In this document: positions 1 to 9,432 of the stretch, one piece after another
Numbering within the stretch: position 1 is the first letter of the stretch
How the letters are laid out: each line of letters begins with the position of its first letter
NCBI GenBank assembly: GCA_002104895.1
Contig: MCFG01000577.1
Location: 1-27,917 of the forward strand
Direction of reading: 5' to 3'
DNA from: Anaeromyces robustus
Taxonomy: Eukaryota; Neocallimastigomycota; Neocallimastigomycetes; Neocallimastigales; Neocallimastigaceae
Length of the DNA stretch: 27,917 nt
Position numbers and translations under genes: made by a program
The notes under the pieces: model-generated
Databases searched by the model: none
What the model was told of the DNA's origin: nothing
What the model saw: the letters and a program-made list of their open reading frames with translations, nothing else

Positions 1-2
1 GA

Positions 3-86
3 GCTGCTACTAATGTTGCCGATAAAACTAAAGAAGCTGTTGCTGATGCTGCTGAAAAAGTTGATGATGCCGTTAATAAAGTTTAA
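3..86 (+). CDS. 3' end of an Ala/Lys/Asp-rich helical protein (partial)
   Basis: The window opens inside a reading frame that runs in codons from position 3 to a TAA stop at 84-86 and encodes about 27 residues ending in VDDAVNKV. The residues seen are almost only A, K, D, E, V, T and N. They are spaced as in an amphipathic helix of 11-residue-type repeats, as in LEA-like or apolipoprotein-like proteins (a resemblance of composition, not a family assignment). This stretch has clearly higher GC and balanced codons compared with the following A/T desert, which supports real coding. The start and most of the protein lie outside the window, so its function cannot be named. Confidence 0.7.
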   Translation, partial: AATNVADKTKEAVADAAEKVDDAVNKV

Positions 87-710
87 AATTAATAACTAAT
101 ATTTAATCAAATATTTTATCAAATATATTTTATTTAAGTTATATAATGACTATTGTATTAAGTATGTTTTTATTATTATTATTATTACTTATATTTTATT
201 TATTTATTTATTTAATATATATATATTAATTTTATTATTTACTTATTTTATTTATTTATATATTTATATATTTATTTATATAACTATTTAGAATATATAT
301 AATACTATCTTAAAAAAGTAAAACAAAAATTATTATAATAAATATAGAACGAAAAAAAGTGAAAAAAAAAATTTTTTTAATCCTTAATATCTCTACCAAT
401 ATTGATAAAAAGGTTTAAAATATGTAGAGACAAAAAAAAAAAAAAAAAAAAAAAAAAAAGAAATTTCTTTTTTTTTTATATATATATATAGTACTTGATA
501 ATAATAATATACACATACACTTTATATCAAATAATTTAATAGCATAATATAATTAGAAAATAAATTATAATCTTTAATTTAGTTTTTTTTTTTTTAGTTA
601 GTTCGGTTTTTTTCTTAATTTTTGTTTTTTAAAAAAAAGAAAAAAAAAAAGGGACTAACTATTTATATTTTTAATATATTATAACTAAATTTAGACTTTT
701 TTATTCTTTC

Positions 711-870
711 GACTAAATTAAATAAAAAAAAAAAGAATATTTATACTATTATTTAATCACTTGACTAAATTAAATAAATAAATAAATAAAAAAAAAAGAA
801 TATTTATACTATTTATTCACTTGACTAAATTAAATTAAAAGAAATATTTATTCTATTTATTCATTTGACT
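711..870. repeat. Imperfect tandem repeat around GACTAAATTAAAT
   Basis: The motif GACTAAATTAAAT recurs at 711, 763, 823 and 867, separated by AT-rich spacers that share AATATTTAT(A/T)CTATT and ATTCACTT. Unit lengths are 52, 60 and 44 bp, so this is a degenerate minisatellite that runs directly into the (AAAT)n array to its right. Confidence 0.7.
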
Positions 871-873
871 AAA

Positions 874-874
<1 letters not shown>

Positions 875-965
<91 letters not shown>

Positions 966-966
966 A
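875..966. repeat. (AAAT)n microsatellite
   Basis: About 23 uninterrupted tetranucleotide units. It continues seamlessly out of the last GACTAAATTAAAT minisatellite copy, suggesting that the array expanded from the AAAT end of that unit. Confidence 0.95.
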
Positions 967-1474
967 AATTAATTCCATATTATAAATAGTTATTTGGTTT
1001 TATTTTATATCTTTTTATTTTGTTTCATTTATTCGAAATTTTTCAAACAGAAGTATATACTTGGTCTTTTTTTTTTTCTTCATTATTTAAAATATTTAAC
1101 AATAGTAATTAAAATATATAAATATTTATATATATATATTTTTCTTATTCTAAATAATAATAATAAAAAAAAAAAAAAAAAAAAAAAAAGTTTTGACTTT
1201 CATTTCAACCTTTTATTTTTTAAAGTTTGACCATTTGTTTTCTTGATCATATATTAATATATTATCCAAAGAATTTTCTTTTAATTGAAGTATTCGGATA
1301 AGGTTTTGAATTTTCTTCTGTCTCATCAATTCTTTTTTTAATTTTTTTAATTTTTTTTTTTTTTTAATTTTTTAATTTTTTTTTATTTATTAATGGATAT
1401 TTTTTGAATTAAAAATGTGAAAAAAATTCTCAGTGATTAAAATTAAAATTGAAATTGTGGGGTTACTAATGGTT

Positions 1475-1545
1475 TATGGATTTATTTATTGATGGATTAA
1501 TGAATGGATGAATGGATGAATTGATGGATTAATGGATTGATGATA
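1475..1545. repeat. Degenerate GAATGGAT / GATGGATTAAT tandem repeat
   Basis: Short units of the GATGGATTAAT, GAATGGAT and GATTGATG types follow each other with small variations. It is a decayed minisatellite with no coding frame. Confidence 0.65.
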
Positions 1546-1770
1546 AATCGTCGTTATAGCACCTACTGAAAAAAAAAAGATTACAATAATATTTTACGTT
1601 TTAAGAGTTATATAATATTGAAAATTGGACTTGATCCTAATAAAATGTTAATTTTTTTTTTTTTTTTGGTAATTCAAAAAAAAAAAAAAATATATATCTT
1701 TTTAAGATCCCTATTATTAGATAAAATGTTGTATAAAAAAAAATAATAATAATATAAAAATAAAATAAAA

Positions 1771-1887
1771 ATAAAATAAAATAAAATAAAATAAAATAAA
1801 ATAAAATAAAATAAAATAAAATAAAATAAAATAAAATAAAATAAAATAAAATAAAATAAAATAAAATAAAATAAAATAAAATAAAAT
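1771..1887. repeat. (AAAAT)n microsatellite
   Basis: About 23 near-perfect pentanucleotide units. The open frame on the reverse strand here is only FILFY-type repeat translation and is not a gene. Confidence 0.95.
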
Positions 1888-3570
1888 GATGTGCTATGTT
1901 AGTCAAAAAAAACTAAAAAAAAATTTCTTTTTTTTTTCTTACTGGAATCTCCTGACTTGACACACACTCTCTCTTTCTCTAGAATTTACTTTCTCATCTT
2001 AATCATTTATACAATTTTTATAAAGTTTTTCATACTACAGACGACTACATCTATTCTTATTATTCTCTTTTTTTAATGATTTATTTTCTCTAATATCCTA
2101 ATTAATAGATAAAATGTTAACTTTTACAGAAAAAAATAATCATTTATATATTGTCTTTACTTTACTAATTTTTTTTTATTTTATGAAAACTAAAGTATTC
2201 CATTAACTTATAAAACAAGATTTTTAAAATAATACAATATGAAAAAAAAAAATTTTATTTTTTTTGAAACACTTAATCTTTCTAGCAACCTAAACTTTCT
2301 AGGATTCTGGGATAGAAGGTATCTGAAAGTCATGAGAGAAAGAGTTACAAATATAGATGTATATATATATATATATTTTCTTATCCAAAAAAAAAATATC
2401 GTTTATATTCTTTTAAGAAATAATTTTTTTTTTTTTTTTACTTTTAAAAAAATCAGTACATCAAAAACATACTAGTACTAGTAATTAATAAGGGTTCGAA
2501 ATTTTTTTTTTTATATTGGATTGATTAAAGCGTAATAAAAAGGAGCATAATATATGAAGGTTTTACTGATGACATAAGATTGTAAAACCTTTTTTTTTTC
2601 TTTTTTTTTAATTATAAAATAATAAAAAAATAATTAATAGAATTTTCTTTTTAGGTTGGGGGAAGTTCATTCTAATTACATTAAAAATTAATGGATAGAT
2701 TCAAAAAAAAAAAAAAAAAAATTAAATAAAATAAAAAAAAATAAAATAAAATAAATTGGTTAATGAATACAAAAACATTAAAAATGGATACTTAGAATGA
2801 ATGATTCATCTTTATAACTGATAAACAAAGAAATATTAAAGATAAAAAAAAAAAAAAAAAAAAAAAAAAATAGGATCGATCATAATCAAAAAAAAAATTT
2901 TTTTTTTTTTCGATCTAAATATAGTATTATATTGAGTTATGAATGAATAATAACCTTTCGTTATCTTAATCTAAGTAATAATCCAAGGAATAATTACATT
3001 TTTACGCTTTGATGGATATATATATATATATATATATGTATGTATATATATAATTCATAAGAAAAATAACTAAATAACTTTTTAAAGTTTAAATTGGAAA
3101 AGTTTTAATAAAAGAATTTCCTTCTTTTCTTATTATTCCTGTGTGTGTGTGTGTATGTCAATAAGGTGAATAATTCTTTGAATATTGATTCTTTTTTTTT
3201 TTTTTTTTTTTTTCTCTAATTAAATGAAATTCATTAAATTTCATCAATATCAATAACCTCTTAATTAATATTTTTTCTTAGTGAAATTTATCGCTTTTTT
3301 TGGGAAAAGCTATATTTCAATAAAAAAAAGGAAAATGAATGTAAAAAGTAAGTAATTAATTTGAATATTTTTTTTTTTCAAACAAAAGAAAAGTTTAAAG
3401 AATTTTCTTGTTTCATATCTTGTTGAAGGAGGGAGGTGGGGAAGAGAGGAAAAAGTTAATTGATTTTTTTAAACAATAACAAAAAAAATTACTATAATAA
3501 TAAGAAGAATAAGAAGAAAAAAAAAGTATCTTGAATTACGATATTGTTTTTTTTTATATTTTTTTTATAT

Positions 3571-3895
3571 AATTTCAATCACAGAACTTTCAAAATCATC
3601 ATTATCAATTTTTTTTTTAATTTCAATCATAGAACTTTTAGAATTTTCATCGCTTTTTTTTTTTTTTTTTTTTTCTTTTCTTTTCTTTAAGAAAGAATGA
3701 TGATTACCTAAAATAAAAAATAAAATTAATTGAACAGTAGCAGTATCATCAATTTTTTTTTTAATTTCAATCACAGAACTTTTAGAATTTTCATCTCCTT
3801 TTTTCTAAGAAAGAATGATGATTACCTAAAAAAAGAAAAAAGGAAAAAAAAAGAATTAATTGAACACTAACATTATTTTAATTAAATTTTTTAAA
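3571..3895. repeat. 144-bp tandem duplication with coding-like reverse strand
   Basis: The 5' block AATTTCAATCA(C/T)AGAACTTT occurs at 3571, 3619 and 3763. The second and third copies continue together through AGAATTTTCATC, AAGAAAGAATGATGATTACC and AATTAATTGAACA, giving a unit of about 144 bp; the first copy is only about 48 bp. Read on the minus strand, each copy gives DENSKSS(V/M)IEIKKKID and then VQLI and, in another frame, GNHHSFL. It could be the remains of duplicated exon sequence or just a minisatellite. Poly-T/poly-A insertions have shifted the frames, so I do not call a gene. Confidence 0.7.
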
Positions 3896-4341
3896 CACTA
3901 AAATTATCTCAAATCTCAAATATTATTTTTTTATTTTTTTAATTTTTTTTATTTTTTTTTTATTTTTTTATTTTTTTTATTTTTTATTTCATTTTTTTCA
4001 ATGTATATATTTTTGAATAATAATTATTTCATTGACCTCCTCTTCCTCATCTACTTCCTAAAAATATTTATTATAATTTTAATATTAATTTTAATTTTTT
4101 ATATATCTTTATATTTTATATATATACACTTATATTCCATTCCATAAAACTATGGTATTTTTATATATAAAATAAATTGATAAAATATATGTAAAAAATA
4201 TATATATTTTATGATAATTTTATTTTCATTATTAATTATTTTACATTAAAAATATGTATATATATTTCATCGAAAAAAAAATAACGATAATAATTATTAT
4301 TTTTTATTGATAGAAGCATTACAATTTTTTTACTAAGAAAG

Positions 4342-4393
<52 letters not shown>

Positions 4394-4942
4394 ATTCTTT
4401 TTTAACCATAGAGTTTCCATTTTTTTTTTTTTTATATTTTCTATTTTCATTTTTCACATACATTAAATAATGATTAAATTATATTTTACCCATCATCATC
4501 ATATCCTTATTTAATATTATTAAAATATTCTTTATTTAATAATAACGATTTTTCTTTTCTTTTTTTTTTTTTTTTTTTTTTTTTTTTGATTTAAAATAAA
4601 AAAGATATTGTAATAGATATTTTTTTTTTTAAAACGAAAAAAAAAAAAAAAATATTAATAATAAAAAATTCATTATTCCCCCCTAAAATAAAATAAAAAA
4701 AAATGAAATTATTAAAAATAAGAACTATTCCTATTCAATAATAATATTATTATATTATTATTTTCCATTAATCTTTTTTTTTTTTTCATTAAATAGGATG
4801 AATAATTAATATCATCATTTATCAAAATCAACTTAAAAAATTTCTTAAAATTTTTTATTTTTTTACTTTTTTTTTAAGTTTGAATCAAGATTTATTATGA
4901 TATAAAGTTTATAAAAAAAAAAAAAAAAAAAAAAAAACATTT
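3896..4942. other. Intergenic desert with long homopolymers
   Basis: Only A/T-rich low-complexity DNA is seen, with repeated T runs and a 50-bp uninterrupted A run at 4342-4391. No open frame other than homopolymer translation is present. Confidence 0.7.
4342..4391. repeat. Uninterrupted 50-nt poly(A) run
   Basis: Fifty consecutive A residues between AAGAAAG and GAATTC. I see no retroelement body attached to it, unlike the 39-nt tract at 11101-11139. It could be an expanded tail whose element has decayed, or replication slippage. The exact length may also reflect sequencing uncertainty. Confidence 0.8.
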
Positions 4943-4956
4943 TTTTTTTTTGTTAC
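4943..4956. repeat. Left target-site duplication of the truncated LINE copy
   Basis: TTTTTTTTTGTTAC (nine T plus GTTAC) is found here and again at 5326-5339, exactly at the two ends of the truncated LINE copy. This is a 14-bp direct repeat typical of target-primed reverse transcription. Confidence 0.85.
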
Positions 4957-5325
4957 TTTTTTTTTTTTATGGCACACAATTTGTACGTCACTTTTATTGA
5001 ATTTAAATATTTAAATATTAAAATACATGTATAGTAATAAAAAAAAAACACATAATGAAAAAAAATGATACATAAAAAAAAATAAAAACCAGTTTAAATA
5101 TTATAGATAATAATGAATCAAACTTGAGGGAAAAAAAAAAAAAAAAAAAAAGTAGTTTAATAATATTTAAAAACAATAAATCCATAGACAAGGCCTTAAT
5201 TCTAAATATATATAGAATTTTAAAGTAAAATTGATCTATCCTATTTTTATTCCACTAGGGACTGAAATAGGATCGGTATTTGCCCTACTAGGCTGTCCTT
5301 ACTGTGTTATCAGCATTGACGTTCC
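4957..5325 (-). mobile_element. 5'-truncated copy of the LINE at 11101-16290
   Basis: It matches the 3' end of the full-length element (window 11101-11450) along its whole length: 12-nt poly(T) on the plus strand (the poly(A) tail), then ATGGCACACAATTTGTACGTC, the 3' UTR, the TAGGATCGG(C/T)ATTTGCC block and the last roughly 26 codons of the ORF, stopping at GACGTTCC. It is flanked by a perfect 14-bp target-site duplication. It is a dead-on-arrival copy formed by incomplete reverse transcription. It differs from the intact element by substitutions and by many small insertions at short repeats, so it is older or belongs to another subfamily. Confidence 0.93.
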
Positions 5326-5339
5326 TTTTTTTTTGTTAC
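5326..5339. repeat. Right target-site duplication of the truncated LINE copy
   Basis: Second copy of TTTTTTTTTGTTAC, immediately after the 5' truncation point of the element. It matches 4943-4956 perfectly. Confidence 0.85.
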
Positions 5340-5927
5340 GAACATCTTTTTTTTTTTTTTAATAAAATATTTTATTTATTAATTCTTTTTTTTTTTTTTT
5401 TTTTTTTTGACTCTTTTTTTTTTATCAACAAAAAGCCATAAATATTCAAGAATATTATTATAATTAGTAATAGTAATAGTAATAGTAATAGTAATAGTAA
5501 TAGTAATAGTAATAGTAATAGTAGTAGTATTTACTTTACCCTTTTTTTTTAAAAAATATAATAAATTCATTTTATTTATATATAAAAAAAAACTAATAAT
5601 TTATATATATACATATTTATAGAGTAATATTTGGGTTATTATACTAATATCATATATATATAATAAAATAAATAATAAATTATTATTACTATTAATATAA
5701 ATCTTTTAAAATAAAAAAATAAAAATTTTACAATAAAAATATAAGAGTTTATTTTATTTTTAAAAAATATATATATATATATATATAGAAAAAATATATT
5801 AAAAAAAAAGGAAATATTAAAAAAAAAAGGAAATATTAAAAGAATAAAAAAAAACTTTAAAAAAATAATAATAATAATAATATTTAATAATAATATTTAA
5901 TAATTAATGAATGATGGAATGAATGAT

Positions 5928-5952
<25 letters not shown>
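5340..5952. other. Intergenic low-complexity DNA
   Basis: This stretch holds poly-T runs, the (AATAGT)n array, AT dinucleotide tracts and two tandem AAAAAAAAGGAAATATT units near 5806-5838. No gene is visible. Confidence 0.7.
5465..5529. repeat. (AATAGT)n hexanucleotide array
   Basis: About eleven AATAGT units in a row, ending in GTAGTAGT. The alternating Thr-Ile frame on the reverse strand is only a translation of this array. Confidence 0.95.
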
Positions 5953-5964
<12 letters not shown>

Positions 5965-6015
5965 TGGATTTATAAAATATAAAAATTATAAAATAATTAT
6001 AATATTAAAAAAAAA
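5953..6015. repeat. Left arm of a 63-bp perfect inverted repeat
   Basis: The sequence from the A run through GATGGATTTATAAAATAT to AATATT plus nine A is the exact reverse complement of 6189-6251 over 63 bp, including a 44-bp mixed core at 5963-6006. The arms could form a long hairpin or cruciform. The loop between them now contains a 123-bp SINE-like insertion. Confidence 0.95.
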
Positions 6016-6016
6016 G

Positions 6017-6028
6017 TGTTTATCAGAT
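6017..6028. repeat. Left target-site duplication of the 123-bp retroposon
   Basis: TGTTTATCAGAT occurs here and at 6152-6163, exactly bounding the insertion. A 12-bp perfect direct repeat next to a T run on the plus strand is the signature of a poly(A)-tailed retroposon on the minus strand. Confidence 0.85.
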
Positions 6029-6151
6029 TTTTTTTTCTATATCCGGGGTATGCTTCTTTGATCTTCCCTAATGTGAAGCAGTAAGCCCACTCCCTAATAA
6101 TTAGGTGGTAATGTGTCCCTCATGGACTGCCATACTGAAGTCAGCTTCGGC
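6029..6151 (-). mobile_element. Short poly(A)-tailed SINE-like retroposon
   Basis: A 115-bp GC-richer body followed by eight A on the minus strand, bounded by a perfect 12-bp target-site duplication. The minus-strand body starts GCCGAAGCTGACTTCAG and ends CATACCCCGGATATAG before the A tail. It contains a short hairpin (GAAG/CTTC near its 5' end) and the near-palindrome CCTAATAATTAGG, but no convincing tRNA A/B boxes and no coding frame. Its A tail, and its independence from the LINE body, fit a small non-autonomous element mobilised by a LINE enzyme. It could also be a retroposed copy of an unrecognised small RNA. A single copy is visible in this window. Confidence 0.75.
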
Positions 6152-6163
6152 TGTTTATCAGAT
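6152..6163. repeat. Right target-site duplication of the 123-bp retroposon
   Basis: Second perfect copy of TGTTTATCAGAT, adjoining the 5' end of the retroposon. Confidence 0.85.
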
Positions 6164-6188
6164 GATTTTTAAAGTTTTTTTTAATAAT

Positions 6189-6251
6189 TTTTTTTTTAAT
6201 ATTATAATTATTTTATAATTTTTATATTTTATAAATCCATCTTTTTTTTTT
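6189..6251. repeat. Right arm of the 63-bp perfect inverted repeat
   Basis: Exact reverse complement of 5953-6015. Without the retroposon and its second target-site copy, the loop between the arms would be only about 38 bp, so the palindrome existed before the insertion. Confidence 0.95.
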
Positions 6252-6613
6252 ACTTTTTTTTTTTTAATATTTTTTAAAGTTGGTTAAAAATAAAAAAAAA
6301 TAAGAAAAAAAAAAATTTTTTTTTTTTTTTACCATTTTTTATAATTAAATGGAAAAATAAAAAAAGAAAAAATTAAACTTTAAAAAATAATAAATAATAA
6401 CAAATATAGAAATAAATAATAAAATAAATATATAAAACAAATAATAATAAATAATATTGAATAATAAAAATAATACTATTATTTTTTTTTTATTATTTTT
6501 AATAGGATAGATTAGATATAAATAAATATTAAGTAAAAATAGTGGAAATTAAAACATTAAAACACATTGTTATTATTATTTAATAATAATTTTTTATATT
6601 TTTTTATTATTAC

Positions 6614-6644
<31 letters not shown>

Positions 6645-7124
6645 TTAAATAATAATTAGTTAATAATCATTTTTTTAATTTAATATTTATTATAATACTA
6701 AAAATAAAAAAAAAATTCATTATTTATTTTAACTAATTATTTATTATTAAATAATAATTAAATATTAATTATTATTGAGTCATTATTTTATTATAAACTA
6801 TTTATGATTATTATGATTATTAATTATTAATTATTAAAAAAAAAAAAGAGAAAAAACTATGAATTTTCTATACTTTAATTAATTAAAAAAAAATATAATG
6901 ACTTAATAATATTTAATATAATAATATTTAATATTTAATAATATAAAGAGTTAAGAAATAAATAATAAAAAAAATTAAAAGAAAAAATAAAAAAAAACAC
7001 ACTATAAAGAAAAGGAAAATATAAATTTTTTTAAAGTAAAGAAAAAAAATTGATATAAGAAAAAAAGATAAAAAAAATTTTTTTTTTGACCCCTTCCCTT
7101 ATTATTTTAAACAAACTCCACTTT

Positions 7125-7232
<108 letters not shown>

Positions 7233-8042
7233 TTATTTTTATCTGTAATCTATAAATTTATACCTATTAATTTTTTTTAAAAATATACTTTAATAAACTA
7301 ATAAATTTAAATAAATATATTGAATATATATATTAATTATATATATTATATATATTAATAAATATATTTTTATATATCATTAATATATAGAATTAATATA
7401 AACAAATATTATTTTATTGTTTAATCGATTTTTTTTTTTTAAAAGAAAATTCATAAATTTATCTTTTTATGCTTATTTGATGAAAAAAAAATTGTCCAAA
7501 AAATTGTTTTTTTTTATGAAACAAAGTTTATTGTGGCTTGATACTAAATACGTAATACAATATATTATTTCTATTTCAATATAATTTATTATATATTATA
7601 ATATAAATATTATTTTATTATAATTATATTATTATTTATATTATATATTATATATAGAAATAGAACAATAACAATATATTCTATTAATATACTATAATTT
7701 AATGTAATATAATATGTATAATATAATATAATATAATAATTATAGTATTTATTTATTTATTTATTATTTTATATTTTATATTATTTTATAATATATATAA
7801 ATAAGGGTTTAATTATTATATTAAATAAAAAAAAAAAAAAAAGTATATTGTTTTATTGATTATATAAATTATATATATTTAAAATATAGTTAATGATAAA
7901 AATTATATATTTCATTATATATTTAAAATATATTTAATAATTAAATAATAAAAAAAAGTATTTTAATAGTTAATAAATAGTTAATCATTAAATTAGGTAC
8001 TTTTAACAAGTTCTTAATTTGAATTAAATAAGTAAATAAGTA

Positions 8043-8063
8043 ATAAATAAATGAATGAATGAA

Positions 8064-8094
<31 letters not shown>

Positions 8095-8097
8095 ATT
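8043..8097. repeat. (AAAT)n/(AATG)n microsatellite
   Basis: Tetranucleotide array of AATA units with three AATG variants near its left end. Confidence 0.9.
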
Positions 8098-8718
8098 ATA
8101 ATAATAATAATAAAAAGAAAAAACTTGAAAAATAATTTTTTATTTTTTTTTAATTTTTAATTTTTTGTTTTATTTTATTTTATTTGTTTTATATTGGGAG
8201 AAAAAAAAAAAAGAAAGGAAGGATGAAAGGATGAAAGGAAAAGAAGGAATGAAAGATACATAAAAATAATGATTATAATTGTTTTTATGTTGTGTTTTTA
8301 TTATTTATTTATTATTTATTTAATAATTTATTTATTAATTTATTATTTATTATTAATTAAATAATATTTTTATCTTTTATAAGAAATATTATTTAATAAT
8401 AAAACAATAATACTTATAAAAACAATAATTATAATAAAATTAAATTTTTATTAATTTTTATCTTTTTTTAATTAAGGAATATTGTTTTATTATTTATTAT
8501 TATTATTATTGTTTTTTTTTTATATATTTTTGCATAAAATGAATATTTTTAATAAAAAATTTATTTTTATTTTTTTGATTATAAATTCTAATAAAATAGA
8601 AACATCGAAATTTAAAATAAAATTTTGGATGATTAAAATAAAAAAATAAAAAATGAAAAATAGAATGAAAAATAGAATGGGAAATAAAATAGAATGGTGG
8701 GAAATAATAATAATAATT

Positions 8719-8760
8719 AAAAAAAAGTCATGAATATAATAATCATCATGACTTTTTTTT
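8719..8760. other. Strong hairpin with A-run/T-run stem
   Basis: Eight A plus GTCATGA (8719-8733) pairs perfectly with TCATGAC plus eight T (8746-8760), a 15-bp stem with a 12-nt loop. No transcript is adjacent, so a regulatory role is not shown. It may be a small foldback sequence. Confidence 0.6.
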
Positions 8761-8877
8761 TTTTACTGCCTTATTTTATTATTTATTATTTATTATTTAT
8801 TATTTAATTTTTTTATTTAATTTTAATTTTAATTTCTAATTTTAATATTTAAAATTTAAAATTTATTTCCTGGTTGG

Positions 8878-8888
8878 TTATTAAATTT
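8878..8888. repeat. Left candidate target-site duplication of the 533-bp element
   Basis: TTATTAAATTT is repeated at 9422-9432, exactly at both ends of the GC-richer island. The 11-bp A/T sequence could match by chance in this background, but its exact placement at both borders supports a target-site duplication. Confidence 0.7.
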
Positions 8889-9421
8889 GGGACTTGACCC
8901 AGTCCCAGTTGGGTAGCGCGTTTAGCGGGTCGATGGAGGTATCGTTCGGTGCGGGTTCAAGACCAGGTGCAGGTCCACGTACGAGGGGTAATTCAAAGGC
9001 TGTATAAGTAGTTTTGAGGTTTCTATCCTAGGGATATCATGCAACCACCGTGATATTCAAAAGGCTTTCCCTCATGGTATTTATTCTACCCAACACAGGT
9101 ACTACAAATGATCACCAATGACTGGGAAGGGAGTCTTCGGTTAATTCTATAAGGATTAGGCGATGACAAAATTCTGCCTGTCTTAAAAGTATTACTGTTG
9201 GAGAGACAAGCGGGGCCTATTCTGAAGCTCGTGGTATAAGGAGACGCTATAGGAGTGTTAGGGCTAATCTTAATGTCCCAGCAGTGAATATGACAGCAGC
9301 AGAGCAGTGGTATCCGTTACGGAATTCCCTTCACACCTACATGGTAATGCACCGCTGTGTAGGTCACATGATGGAGATGGGTCCCATTAATGTGAGTCTA
9401 CATTATTATTATTATTATTAT
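8889..9421 (+). mobile_element. Putative tRNA-headed SINE with (ATT)n tail
   Basis: An isolated 533-bp island of far higher GC than its surroundings. Near its 5' end it carries a tRNA-like D-arm segment AGTTGGGTAGCGCG (8907-8920) and a box B match GGTTCAAGACC (8954-8964), the internal promoter elements of RNA polymerase III genes. GGACTTG at 8890-8896 can pair with CAGGTCC at 8970-8976 like an acceptor stem (one G-U pair). The 3' end passes into (ATT)n at 9402-9421. An 11-bp direct repeat flanks it. Head, tail and duplication together fit a SINE mobilised by a LINE that uses a trinucleotide tail. The T-stem is imperfect, so it is not a working tRNA gene. The approximately 390-bp body has no homology that I recognise. 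Confidence 0.65.
8954..8964 (+). promoter_or_regulatory. Candidate RNA polymerase III box B
   Basis: GGTTCAAGACC matches the tRNA box B consensus GGTTCRANNCC. A D-arm-like AGTTGGGTAGCGCG lies about 45 nt upstream, somewhat farther than in a standard tRNA, as in type II tRNAs or degenerate SINE heads. Confidence 0.5.
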
Positions 9422-9432
9422 TTATTAAATTT
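9422..9432. repeat. Right candidate target-site duplication of the 533-bp element
   Basis: Second copy of TTATTAAATTT, directly after the (ATT)n tail. Because ATT repeats blend into it, the exact right border could shift by one unit. Confidence 0.65.

Larger units (their letters stand above)
87..3570. other. Intergenic desert, AT-rich low complexity
   Basis: No gene is visible. The stretch consists of homopolymer A/T runs, (AT)n, (AAAT)n, (AAAAT)n and short GT tracts. Slightly more mixed sequence at about 1940-2060 and 2270-2350 has no open frame of note and no RNA-gene signature that I can see. The short open frames in this stretch are translations of simple repeats. Confidence 0.7.

Noticed and set aside
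994-1230. Open frame of 78 codons in the first desert
   Set aside because: Composed of I, F, Y, K and L from A/T tracts and a long Lys run from poly(A); no domain, no raised GC.
1637-1906. Reverse-strand frame of 89 codons
   Set aside because: Pure translation of the (AAAAT)n array.
4342-4391. Poly(A) tail of another retroelement
   Set aside because: No element body, GC-rich flank or target-site duplication can be found on either side.
6029-6151. Resemblance of the 123-bp retroposon to U4 snRNA (CAGTAT...CCATGAGG)
   Set aside because: Only a short block looks similar; the downstream U4 sequence and an Sm site are missing, so I do not claim a U4 pseudogene.
8890-8977. Functional type II tRNA gene
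   Set aside because: Acceptor-like pairing and box B are present but the T-stem has mismatches, the D-arm is displaced and two extra bases separate T-arm and acceptor; it fits a SINE head better.
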